64,000 nucleotides of DNA from Crocinitomicaceae bacterium. GTDB lineage: Bacteria; Bacteroidota; Bacteroidia; Flavobacteriales_D; Crocinitomicaceae. Below the pieces are notes generated by a model. It was not told the DNA's origin and ran no database searches. It saw only the letters and a list, made by a program, of their open reading frames with translations. Below, piece after piece: positions 36,066 to 44,168 of this stretch. The DNA is taken from positions 12,950-76,949 of the forward strand of contig JADJEU010000012.1 of the NCBI GenBank assembly GCA_016709005.1. Direction: 5' to 3'. The translations under genes and the position numbers were made by a program. Position 1 is the stretch's first letter, and every line of letters starts with the position of its first letter.

Positions 36066-37130
36066 ATGCCACGTCAACACACGGTCAGAAAATCCAGCAA
36101 GGCAGGTGCTCCTCCCGGAACGCTTGTGCATATTGGAACGCAGCGTCGTGATGATGTGACCATTACTGTTTTTGATTATACTTCTACCGAAGTTAGCGAG
36201 CGTGAATGTGAAGTAGCCGATCTCGATCAATACTGCAACAACAATTCGATCACCTGGATTAATGTTGACGGATTGCACAATACTGAGCTGTTGCAGAAAA
36301 TTGGTGAAAAATTTAATCTGGACAAACTATTGCTGGAAGATATTTTGAATACCAATCACCGGCCAAAAACGGAAGTGTTTGATAAATATCTTTTTGTCAC
36401 ACTCAAGATGATTGATTTGAATCCTTCAAAAGACGGAATCATCCATGAACAAGTCAGTTTTGTAATGGGTGATGGCTGGCTGATTTCATTTCAGGAAGAA
36501 GGTGGTGATGTATTTGACAGCATTCGCGAACGTATTCGAAAACTGCAAGGCGAAATTCCAAAACGAAAAGTAGATTTTTTACTGTACCGCTTATTGGATA
36601 CGGTAGTTGATAATTATTTCTTTGTCACCGAATATTTCAGTGATAAAAACGCAGCCATTGAACGCGATATTTTTAAAAATCCAACGCCGGAAGCATTAAG
36701 AGAAATTCAAGCATTGAAAAGACAGATTGTAAATTTTAAACGGGTTGTGCTTCCGCTGCGCGAGGTGGCCTCTGGTCTTGAAAAAGACGGGGGGCAACTA
36801 ATTGAAAAATCGACCTTAAGATATTTGAGAGATCTTTACGAACACATCATTCAGGTCAATGATAGTATCGATTCACAACGTGAGGTTGTTGCCAGCGTAC
36901 AAGATCTTTATCTTTCAGGAACCAGCAACAAAATGAATGAGGTCATGAAACTCCTCACCATCATTTCTACCATTTTTATTCCGCTCACTTTTATTGCAGG
37001 AGTTTATGGAATGAACTTCACCAATCTCCCTGAAAAAGATTGGAAATACGGTTACTTTATTATTTGGGGAGTGATGATTGTGATTGCCATTGGCATGTTG
37101 ATTTATTTCAGACGCCGGAAGTGGTTGTAG
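36066..37130 (+). CDS. corA: CorA-type magnesium/cobalt transporter
   Basis: A 354-residue inner-membrane channel. The cytoplasmic funnel domain occupies residues 1-~290, with a long helix near its end; two C-terminal transmembrane helices follow. The selectivity-filter motif YGMNF is present after the first helix, and the acidic/polar loop NLPEKDW lies between the helices. The last residues (FRRRKWL) are basic, as in CorA. It likely shares the dehydrogenase promoter, 11 bp upstream. Confidence 0.93.
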   Translation: MPRQHTVRKSSKAGAPPGTLVHIGTQRRDDVTITVFDYTSTEVSERECEVADLDQYCNNNSITWINVDGLHNTELLQKIGEKFNLDKLLLEDILNTNHRPKTEVFDKYLFVTLKMIDLNPSKDGIIHEQVSFVMGDGWLISFQEEGGDVFDSIRERIRKLQGEIPKRKVDFLLYRLLDTVVDNYFFVTEYFSDKNAAIERDIFKNPTPEALREIQALKRQIVNFKRVVLPLREVASGLEKDGGQLIEKSTLRYLRDLYEHIIQVNDSIDSQREVVASVQDLYLSGTSNKMNEVMKLLTIISTIFIPLTFIAGVYGMNFTNLPEKDWKYGYFIIWGVMIVIAIGMLIYFRRRKWL

Positions 37131-37142
37131 GATTCTGTTTTA

Positions 37143-37300
37143 TTTTTACCGCAGAGACGCAGAGGGCGCAAAGACTTCTTCTCAAAGTGGAATCAAAATT
37201 TATGTGAGGATATTCTTTCAACCATGAAAATTCAAACAACTTCTTTAGTAAATACTTTTTTTTTCTCTGCGTCCTTTGCGCCTTAGCGGTGCCTTAACTT
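37143..37300. repeat. Inverted pair of degenerate CGCAAAG-word repeats
   Basis: In the convergent gap 37131-37307 a left unit ACCGCAGAGACGCAGAGGG (from 37144) faces a right unit (37265-37298) whose reverse complement begins ACCGCTAAGGCGCAAAGGAC. The ~28-bp arms are alike at most positions, with ~90 bp between them. It may form a large hairpin at the ends of two convergent transcripts. No gene. Confidence 0.6.
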
Positions 37301-37307
37301 AGGCTCA

Positions 37308-39038
37308 CTAAATTGTTTTCTCCCAATCACTCCCACACCAATTCTTGAAAATACGTTTTTCCAAATTGGAAGGTGCTTTTGATTTAATAACTGAATAAAT
37401 TGGAAAATAGCTTTTGTTGGTATGTGGTCCAAAAAGAGAAATGATTCTTCCCGCGCGACTCACCGTTAACTCAAGTTGTGTGTCTTTAAAATACTCTACC
37501 CATTTGTCAAGATTTCCCGCAATTCGCATTCCGTTCACAGAAACAATTTCATCTTCCAGCACTACTTTCGCAAGATCAGCCGTGCTGCCCGGTGAAATTT
37601 GTTTCACAATAGTTTTATCTCCAACCAACAATGTTTTAACACCAAGAATAGCTTGTGAAGCAAGCGGGTTGGGTGACATTTTAATGGTGAGGCCTGCTGT
37701 TTCTAGTGCTTCTACTAAAATAGATTCGAACGAATGTAAGCCGTAAAAATAATTTTCAAAGAGCGTATCTAATTTTTCACCAGCAAATTTTTCGACTGTT
37801 TTTTTGTAATCACTTTCGGTGTATCCTTTTTTCTTTAGCGCAAATTTTTGATACAGTTCAGCCATCACATCATGAAGCGATTGTTTGTTGTTTGTCGCTT
37901 TTCTGATTTTCATGTCGGTAACAAAGGCAAGTAAGGCACCTTCATTGTAGATACTTGTTTTTCTGTTTGGCGCGCCGGGAACGTAGCCATCTAACCAGGT
38001 ATCAAAGCTGGATTCTGCAACTGAATAATTGAAACGTCCGAAATTGTCAAAGTGTTTTTGCAATAATTTTTCAAGTTCTTTTCGATACCAGACAAAATCG
38101 CGCACACCTGCTTCGGCTAAAAATAAATCACCCATATAGGTTGTTACACCTTCACATACATAACCCAGTCGCGAATAATTTTCTTTTGAATAATCATACG
38201 GTTGCATATCTGCCGGGCGAATGGTTTTTACATTCCACGCATGATAAAGTTCGTGTGAACAAACTCCAAGCAAATCATCATAGCCCTCTTTCATGATTTC
38301 ATAACCTGGTCCCAAAGCTAATACCGTACTGGTTAAATGTTCAACTCCGTGGTAGTTAGGGTAGGGTACAATCTGAAAGAAATAATGATATTCTTTGGTT
38401 GGAAAAGCACCAAATTTTTGAATCTGAGAAATCGTAAATTTTTGAAAATCGGGTAGAATTTTTTCCCATTCGGGGCGACATTCACCTTGAAACCAAAGAT
38501 GAAATAGAACTCCTTTGATCGTAATATCTTTATGCTGCAACGTTGCGCTGGCAATGAATGGCGAATCTGCTAATTCATGAAATGATTTTGTACTAATGAC
38601 ATTTTTTTTGTGTGGGGCACCGCACGCTAGTTTGAAATTTGTTGGCAAATCTAATTTCAATTCACACGCATCATCAATCTGATCTTTCGCATAAATCAGA
38701 CAATTAACAGGGTTGACATAAAGTTGCTGATCATTCATGAATGTAGAACCCGCATTTAAGTCAGCCGCAAAATAAGAGTAACGAACTTTTATTTTTGTTT
38801 GTTTGTTGAGTTCAACATTCCACGAATCTTTGGTCGTTTTTTGAAAAGCAATTTTTTTTCCTTTTTCGTCAAAGACAGAAAATCCGTGAATGTTTTTCGC
38901 AAAATTTCCTAATTCATATCGTCCCGGTCTCCATGCCGGTAAACAGATTTCAACTGATTTTTTTCCTTTGACATCAATCTCCGCCTCAATGGGAATGTAT
39001 TGTGAATTGGGTTTGTTATAGTTTATTTTATAATTCAT
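37308..39038 (-). CDS. M61 family aminopeptidase with PDZ domain
   Basis: A 576-residue zinc metallopeptidase related to glycyl aminopeptidase. The N-terminal ~160 residues are the beta-rich M61 domain. The catalytic motif HELYHAWNVKTIRP supplies HExxH, and the third ligand is probably Glu in YVCEGVTTYMGDL. A PDZ domain is near the C-terminus (VKQISPGSTADLAKVVLEDE). No signal peptide is evident, so it is probably cytoplasmic. The Gly-rich lipoprotein gene lies 27 bp upstream and may be co-transcribed. Confidence 0.9.
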   Translation of the reverse strand: MNYKINYNKPNSQYIPIEAEIDVKGKKSVEICLPAWRPGRYELGNFAKNIHGFSVFDEKGKKIAFQKTTKDSWNVELNKQTKIKVRYSYFAADLNAGSTFMNDQQLYVNPVNCLIYAKDQIDDACELKLDLPTNFKLACGAPHKKNVISTKSFHELADSPFIASATLQHKDITIKGVLFHLWFQGECRPEWEKILPDFQKFTISQIQKFGAFPTKEYHYFFQIVPYPNYHGVEHLTSTVLALGPGYEIMKEGYDDLLGVCSHELYHAWNVKTIRPADMQPYDYSKENYSRLGYVCEGVTTYMGDLFLAEAGVRDFVWYRKELEKLLQKHFDNFGRFNYSVAESSFDTWLDGYVPGAPNRKTSIYNEGALLAFVTDMKIRKATNNKQSLHDVMAELYQKFALKKKGYTESDYKKTVEKFAGEKLDTLFENYFYGLHSFESILVEALETAGLTIKMSPNPLASQAILGVKTLLVGDKTIVKQISPGSTADLAKVVLEDEIVSVNGMRIAGNLDKWVEYFKDTQLELTVSRAGRIISLFGPHTNKSYFPIYSVIKSKAPSNLEKRIFKNWCGSDWEKTI

Positions 39039-39065
39039 TTTTGAATGAGATTGTGTGATTAAATT

Positions 39066-40091
39066 TTAATATTCGATGTCAAATGGTTCAACAATAATTT
39101 GAAAAACATCGCCGTTTGCACCGCTGTATCCACCTGAACCGTTGTTGCCTTTAGCACCCGCATTGGCGGCTGTTTGTCCTTCAAGTGGCTTACCTGCTTT
39201 GCCACCGTCGCCACCATTGCCTCCATAACCACCACTTCCACCAAAATTGTAAACGGCAAATTTAGATTGAATATCACTTGCATTTGGATGAACAAAAATA
39301 TAAACACTTCCTCCGGGACCTCCGTTTCCACCTGTTCCTCCAATACCACCTTGACCACCGTTACCGGGTGCTTTTAATTTATTGTTGTTATTTGATCCAT
39401 CTTTTCCGTCACCGCCATCACCTCCAGCGCCACCTGTTCCGCCTGACCCACCGTTGACATTAAATTTAAAACCGTATCCTTCATTTTTAATTTTGTAGAT
39501 ATAGTTTTGAGAGGAAGTGAGATTATTTACTTTGATGAAATAAAAATCACCACTGTCTTTCCAAACATAGACGGTGAGATTGTCGCCGGCAAATCCATCA
39601 CCACCAATCAAACCATCACCACCTGCATTGCCATCTCTGAAAAGAAGGGGAGTGGTTCCTTTCGAACCCTTTTCACCAGTTGATCCACTTTTTCCGGCAA
39701 AGTTGAGTTGAACGTCACCTTTATAATTGAATGGAATTTCTAAAGACGCTGAAAGATTTACTTCATCCTTTATATAGGAAGCCGAAACACGAATCAGATT
39801 TGTACTTAGTTTTTTTGGATAGTTATCAATTCGAAAAATACCGTTGCTATAAAAAGCGCCTTGCACCGTTACTTTCAACTCGTCTTTATTGGTGACGTCT
39901 TTCTCTTTTCCATTGCTGTAAATAAGAATGGAATTTAGTTCAACAGCATACCCATAATTAATAAAAGCAGCTTTATTATAGCGTAATTCCAACGCAACTG
40001 GTTTTTTATTTCCCTGAAAGATGGCACAACTTGTTGCAATAAATGTTACTAGCAACATCGATATGAAACGATTGAATTTAATGGCCTTCAT
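39066..40091 (-). CDS. Gly-rich collagen-like lipoprotein
   Basis: A 341-residue protein. A signal sequence ends at FIATSC (Cys22), probably a lipobox. The N-terminal half (~25-140) is a beta-rich domain of unknown family. Two glycine-rich blocks follow: GKSGSTGEKGSKG with FRDGNAGGDGLIGGDG (~135-170), and a longer one (~215-325) of GGxGG/Gly-X-Y units such as GGTGGAGGDGGDG and GGYGGNGGDGG, split by a short beta strand segment. The repeats resemble bacterial collagen-like or Gly-rich adhesin stalks. A -7 box TACTTTTG is at 40099-40106. M61 is 27 bp downstream. Confidence 0.8.
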   Translation of the reverse strand: MKAIKFNRFISMLLVTFIATSCAIFQGNKKPVALELRYNKAAFINYGYAVELNSILIYSNGKEKDVTNKDELKVTVQGAFYSNGIFRIDNYPKKLSTNLIRVSASYIKDEVNLSASLEIPFNYKGDVQLNFAGKSGSTGEKGSKGTTPLLFRDGNAGGDGLIGGDGFAGDNLTVYVWKDSGDFYFIKVNNLTSSQNYIYKIKNEGYGFKFNVNGGSGGTGGAGGDGGDGKDGSNNNNKLKAPGNGGQGGIGGTGGNGGPGGSVYIFVHPNASDIQSKFAVYNFGGSGGYGGNGGDGGKAGKPLEGQTAANAGAKGNNGSGGYSGANGDVFQIIVEPFDIEY

Positions 40092-40203
40092 GCAGTTTCA
40101 AAAGTAAAGAAATATCTCACGCAACAAACAGAATTTTTGACAGCTCAAACAACTAAATCTGTAAATCTTTCAGAAATAGTGCTGGTTATCGGATTATTAT
40201 ACC

Positions 40204-40211
40204 TACATTTG
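40204..40211 (+). promoter_or_regulatory. Candidate -7 element and long 5' leader of the cold-shock gene
   Basis: TACATTTG, an exact TAnnTTTG match. If used, it gives a leader of roughly 165 nt before the ATG at 40386. The leader holds small hairpins (for example CGGTAAAACCG near 40291) and CCCTATAAGGAAGGG just upstream of the start. Long structured leaders are usual for cold-shock genes. The remainder of 40092-40385 holds no gene. Confidence 0.5.
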
Positions 40212-40385
40212 TGTACTTCTTTGGAAGATTGTATCTCATTCTGGTTCGTAATCCCTTTTTACAAGTCGATATTTTACATTTTCCCGAGCGGTAAAACCGA
40301 CGCGTGTTCGTAAGAATATTAGTCACAATTAGTAAAGTAAATTTAAATCGCTCAACCCTATAAGGAAGGGCACAAAACAAACACA

Positions 40386-40574
40386 ATGAGTAAAGGAACA
40401 GTAAAATTTTTCAATGAAGCTAAAGGTTTTGGATTCATCACAGGTGAAAACGGACAAGAAGTTTTTGTACACGCAACAGGTTTAAGTGACCAGATTCGTG
40501 AAAACGATGAAGTTACCTACGATATACAAATGGGTAAAAAAGGCGAAAATGCGGTTAATGTAAAATTAGCGTAA
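40386..40574 (+). CDS. Cold-shock protein (CspA family)
   Basis: A 62-residue single cold-shock domain, an OB-fold nucleic-acid chaperone. It carries both RNA-binding motifs, GFGFITGE (RNP1-like) and VFVHATGL (RNP2-like), starting from the family signature GTVKFFNEAKGFGFI. The length is typical. It is monocistronic, with a long leader upstream and its own terminator downstream. Confidence 0.95.
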   Translation: MSKGTVKFFNEAKGFGFITGENGQEVFVHATGLSDQIRENDEVTYDIQMGKKGENAVNVKLA

Positions 40575-40596
40575 TTCGTTAAATTTAATATTAAGA

Positions 40597-40625
40597 AAAG
40601 CAGACTCTCGGGTCTGCTTTTTTTT
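40597..40625 (+). terminator. Rho-independent terminator of the cold-shock gene
   Basis: Arms AAGCAGAC and GTCTGCTT around CTCTCGG-type loop bases, followed by eight T, 22 bp after the stop codon. Confidence 0.9.
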
Positions 40626-40639
40626 GTGCCATATATTTC

Positions 40640-40804
40640 CTCGCGCTCGTCTGCGACGAGTGTGTTCCTTAAATGGCGTTTGTAACGCCTAACATAAAAT
40701 CAGTTTCAGAGGATAATTCTTAAAAAAATATCCGGGTTACAAACGCTACCATTCTTCTAACAGAAAAAGTACGCACTCGTCCGTCTCAGGTGGACGAGCA
40801 AGAG
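40640..40804. mobile_element. MITE/REP-like palindromic element, copy 1
   Basis: About 165 bp, the first of three similar non-coding copies in this window (others at 42865 and 43727), all in the same orientation. It is built of an outer hairpin CTCGTCTGCGACGAG, an inner hairpin GGCGTTTGTAACGCC, a second inner palindrome near 40734-40747 and a right outer arm ending GACGAGCAAGAG. This copy is the most diverged at its right end. It lies directly behind the cold-shock terminator. Confidence 0.8.
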
Positions 40805-40825
40805 TAGAATATTTTAATTGAAGAT

Positions 40826-41713
40826 CTAATTTTTCTTTTTACCCCAAGGATAAACATTGAGTCTGCGAGAGAACTCAATGTAAAAACCAGAACCACGCGA
40901 CATCAAACCAGTTCGGCTAAAGAATTGTTCGTTGTTAATCAAATATTCATGCACGTATTCAACACGACTTATATTTCCAAAGCCTTGAATATAAAATGCG
41001 TTTATGGAGAGCCAATATTTCTTCTTCAGATAAAGATCATTTTCAAAACCAATTTTTAAGAGTCCATTTATTTTTTTTTCTCGGTATGATTGGAGATATG
41101 TACTCAGCAAGCGATCACCGTTTGGCGCAAGTGGTATATCCCAAAAAAATGGAAAGTATTCGTTGTATCCGTCGTTGATAAAAGACCCAACACCAATTGA
41201 AAACCAAGTTTGCATTAAAGATTCTTTCTGTGAAATTTTAAAAGCGTAACTTAAAGTAAAACGCTGTAATTTTACGCCCAAATACGAGACAGCAAAAGCT
41301 CCGTGTTCGGGAGAGTAGTATGGTCGAAAAAATGATTGCGCTCTAAAGTTGGCTACATCTTTATTCCATGAAACTTGAATGATACGGCGATCATTCTTGT
41401 AACGAATGCCTACACCGAGTCCAAAAGCGAAAGCTGGATGTTTTACTATTCTTGAGCTGTTAGCAACGGAGTAGGGCGGGTAGAAATATTGATTTTCAAA
41501 AATGTTGTTTTCTGAATTAAAGTTTGGGCTGGCGGGATCAACAAATGTAGTTGCTGCTTTGAAGTTTAGATTGGGATTGATGAAGAAGTTTACTTGGGAA
41601 TTGCAGTTGAAATTTAATATCGTACATAGCAATGCTCCTGAAAATTTCAATCTCCTTGTTAGGTGATAAAGTTTATTAATTCTCAAATTAGAAATAATCT
41701 CCTGGATACTCAT
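40826..41713 (-). CDS. Putative outer-membrane beta-barrel protein
   Basis: About 295 residues. After a leader of ~45 residues with a hydrophobic stretch (FSGALLCTILNF) the sequence alternates in a barrel-like pattern with many aromatic residues, and ends with FYIEFSRRLNVYPWGKKKN. I cannot assign a family. The frame opens with TTG at 41740; the ATG at 41713 is a more usual start, though it still leaves an unusually long N-terminal region before the signal-like segment. It lies in the accessory-looking stretch with palindromic elements. Confidence 0.6.
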   Translation of the reverse strand: MSIQEIISNLRINKLYHLTRRLKFSGALLCTILNFNCNSQVNFFINPNLNFKAATTFVDPASPNFNSENNIFENQYFYPPYSVANSSRIVKHPAFAFGLGVGIRYKNDRRIIQVSWNKDVANFRAQSFFRPYYSPEHGAFAVSYLGVKLQRFTLSYAFKISQKESLMQTWFSIGVGSFINDGYNEYFPFFWDIPLAPNGDRLLSTYLQSYREKKINGLLKIGFENDLYLKKKYWLSINAFYIQGFGNISRVEYVHEYLINNEQFFSRTGLMSRGSGFYIEFSRRLNVYPWGKKKN

Positions 41714-41849
41714 CTGCCAAATTAAAGGTCTGTAATGCAATCTATAAATTAAATGTAGTGTTTTTTTTGTTTGGAGTTTTTCGTTAATGCATACATGTCG
41801 CCATTATTGTGGAACGGAGCAGGACGAATGTCCAACGCATGGATAGGTA

Positions 41850-42746
41850 CTACCTAAACAACTCAATCTCCACCCGTCTGTTTTTTTGTCTTCCTTCTGA
41901 TGTATTGTTCACGTCATCTGGATCTGTTTCACCGTAAAAAACAATTTGAATGCGGGTTGAGCTAATTCCTTTGCTTAACAGATATTCGTAAACTGATTGA
42001 ACACGATTTTCAGAAAGATTCAAATTGTAGGCGTGGTTTCCAACGTCGTCTGTGTGGCCGCAGATTGTGATTTTATATCCTGGATTTTCTGTCAGCAACT
42101 TGACGAGTGGGTCTAGTTGGTTTCTGTGATTGTCAGTGATATCGCTTTTATCCGAATCAAATAATAGGTTTTGAATGTTGAGACTATCCCTGCCAGCAGC
42201 ATCTGCGTAATCTAGACGTTTGACATTTTGATTGAGCGCAAAAGAAGAAAATATAATAAACCCCGGATTACATTTTACACCTTCTCCATGTCGAATAATT
42301 AAAGTATCAATGGAGTAATATTCTACCAAAACATAACCGTTTTCATAAGGCATAACCAGCGAATCATCCACAATGGTAACACCATAAGAAGCTGAAAAAA
42401 TGGGGTCGCCAGAAAAACCAAGATAATCAATGAAGCCACAATTACCAGGGCCACCGTTGATATCACTTATTGTAAATTTCAAATCTACTTTTTCAGAAAA
42501 AATAAAGGTGTACTCATGAATTTCAGCTCCGGCCGCCATATTAAATATTCCAGTGCAAAGACCTCCTCTGTATCCGCCGTCATTTACCAAACCTGATACT
42601 TGCAGGTCTATTCCTGTGCTATCAATGTTCAGATATTTTCCTCCACCTGAGCGATCAACATATCCGTCCTGATGCCAATCAAATGACTGACTAAAGCAAG
42701 CAGAGCAGACGAAGAGATTATAAACAGCGGTTGAAATAATCTTCAT
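41850..42746 (-). CDS. OmpA-family protein
   Basis: A 298-residue envelope protein. A signal sequence (about 1-19) precedes a beta-rich domain (~25-190), and the C-terminal ~105 residues are an OmpA peptidoglycan-binding domain: LLFDSDKSDITDNHRNQLD, ICGHTDDVGNHAYNLNLSENRVQSV, and the closing KNRRVEIELF. The Asp and Arg of TDDVG and NRR positions should bind diaminopimelate. The N-terminal domain is unfamiliar. A palindromic element lies upstream of its start. Confidence 0.88.
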   Translation of the reverse strand: MKIISTAVYNLFVCSACFSQSFDWHQDGYVDRSGGGKYLNIDSTGIDLQVSGLVNDGGYRGGLCTGIFNMAAGAEIHEYTFIFSEKVDLKFTISDINGGPGNCGFIDYLGFSGDPIFSASYGVTIVDDSLVMPYENGYVLVEYYSIDTLIIRHGEGVKCNPGFIIFSSFALNQNVKRLDYADAAGRDSLNIQNLLFDSDKSDITDNHRNQLDPLVKLLTENPGYKITICGHTDDVGNHAYNLNLSENRVQSVYEYLLSKGISSTRIQIVFYGETDPDDVNNTSEGRQKNRRVEIELFR

Positions 42747-42864
42747 GGCAAATAATTTATGTGAACATCGACGTGTTTCTTCTGAGGTGATTCATAGAAG
42801 CGTGCGCATAGTAAGCTATAACTAATATATGAAATTTTTGAGTACCGCTTCTTTTTTGTTTACT

Positions 42865-43023
42865 CTCGCGCTCGTCTGCAAGACGAGTGTGTTCCTTAAA
42901 TGGCGTTTGCAACGCCTAACGTAAAATAGTATTTTTAGGATAATTGTTTGCAAAACCCGCGTTACAAACACTACTATCTTTCTAACAAAGAAGATACACA
43001 CTCGTTTTGGAGACGAGCGCGAG
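42865..43023. mobile_element. MITE/REP-like palindromic element, copy 2
   Basis: About 159 bp. The left end (42865-42892) is a perfect reverse complement of the right end of copy 3, giving 28-bp terminal inverted repeats. Inside are the hairpins CTCGTCTGCAAGACGAG and GGCGTTTGCAACGCC. It fills most of the 292-bp gap between the OmpA-like gene and the Tll0287-like gene. No open frame is supported. Confidence 0.85.
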
Positions 43024-43038
43024 TAGCAGAATTCTCTT

Positions 43039-43656
43039 TTATTTCTTATCCATGGTAACAACCCAAATACCGCGTAATTCATTGAGGTCATATCCCGTGG
43101 CTAGATCAGACGGATAGAGTTCTTGAATTTTTTTGAATGTTTCTGAAGTCATTGTTTCATCCTTTTTTCCATGACATTGCAGGCACAATGCATTTGTCAG
43201 GATTGGATAATAGCCAATCATCTTGCCGTTTGATTCGTGAACTTCAGCAAGTACATTTTCTCCATTCAATAATTTTTCCTTTTGGTTTTTTATGTAATTG
43301 AGTTCTTCAGAATCTGCCGCGTTCAAAGGATTTCTGCTTTGGTCACTGACACGTTTTATGGATGTGTTTAGAACGATCGCCATACTATCCGTTAGTGAAA
43401 TTGCCTTTGTATTACAAAACTCAATTGCGTTTAATGGTCCACCGTTTCCAAGCGCATCCAAGAGGTTTTGTTTGATTACAACTTGCGCACTTGCAGAAAT
43501 GCTGTCTCCCAAAGCAAGGTAATCAGCATCGGTCATTGCTGAATTGTTTTGCTGAGTTGAATCAAGAGCATTTATTTCAGTGTTTGAATCACTTCCATTA
43601 CAAGACAAAAGACACATTGGAATGGAGACAACAAAAATTTTGATGGAGATTTTCAT
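43039..43656 (-). CDS. Tll0287-like (DUF3365) haem-binding lipoprotein
   Basis: A 205-residue protein. The signal peptide ends with the lipobox LLSC (about Cys19). The mature part has the Tll0287-like pattern of a helical sensor domain with a c-type haem site CLQCHGK near residue 157, and features such as NAIEFCNTKAISLTDSMA and RNPLNAADSEEL. Relatives are periplasmic redox or gas sensor-like cytochromes. There is no partner kinase nearby, so it may be a stand-alone haem protein. Confidence 0.85.
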   Translation of the reverse strand: MKISIKIFVVSIPMCLLSCNGSDSNTEINALDSTQQNNSAMTDADYLALGDSISASAQVVIKQNLLDALGNGGPLNAIEFCNTKAISLTDSMAIVLNTSIKRVSDQSRNPLNAADSEELNYIKNQKEKLLNGENVLAEVHESNGKMIGYYPILTNALCLQCHGKKDETMTSETFKKIQELYPSDLATGYDLNELRGIWVVTMDKK

Positions 43657-43726
43657 AAATTGGTTTCTTAAAATAAAGTTTGGCAGAAATAGTTAGATCG
43701 TTATCGAATAAATCATTTTTATATCT

Positions 43727-43883
43727 CTCGCGCTCGTCTGCGACAAGTGTGTTTCTTAAATGGCGTTTGCAACGCCTAACGTAAAATAGTCTTCATGGGA
43801 TAATTGTTTGCAATACCCGCGTTACAAACGCTACCATTCTTCTAATAAAAAAAGTACACACTCGTCTTGCAGACGAGCGCGAG
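43727..43883. mobile_element. MITE/REP-like palindromic element, copy 3
   Basis: About 157 bp, closely similar to copy 2 across its length. The right outer hairpin CTCGTCTTGCAGACGAG (43861-43877) is intact here. The left hairpin reads CTCGTCTGCGACAAG, with one base fewer and one mismatch. It sits between the Tll0287-like gene and a 60-residue membrane protein gene. Confidence 0.85.
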
Positions 43884-43899
43884 TTAATATTTAAATATT

Positions 43900-44082
43900 T
43901 TAAGCCCCCAGCGAGTTCAAGGCCTCATAAACTAAAATCACTGGCCATACGATTGCTTTCAATAAACCCAAAGCGCCCATCCAAAATCCGGTTGAGGTTG
44001 AAATAAAATAAATGGCAGCGCCAATAAAACCCATTCCGTAAACTGTATTGCTGCTAGCTTGATGCTGAATTTGTTTTTTCAT
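43900..44082 (-). CDS. Small hydrophobic membrane protein
   Basis: A 60-residue protein with two hydrophobic segments (residues ~13-30 and ~34-53) and a polar N-terminus containing KKQIQHQ. It resembles the short conserved membrane proteins seen in flavobacteria. No function is known. The start codon is a good ATG at 44082, and the frame fills the space between element copy 3 and the hydrolase gene. Confidence 0.6.
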   Translation of the reverse strand: MKKQIQHQASSNTVYGMGFIGAAIYFISTSTGFWMGALGLLKAIVWPVILVYEALNSLGA

Positions 44083-44168
44083 GATTTAAGATTTGAATCA
44101 AAAATCGGAAAAAAGGAGCAGTTGTAAACTGATGCTGATTGGTGTGCCGGATGATTCTGATCACCCGG

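Noticed and set aside
39059..39358. Val-rich 99-residue frame on the minus strand
   Set aside because: It is an alternative frame of the Gly-X-Y repeat DNA in the collagen-like gene.
40640..43883. CRISPR array
   Set aside because: The repeats are ~160 bp, kilobases apart, with genes between them and internal hairpins; there is no regular short repeat-spacer pattern and no cas gene.
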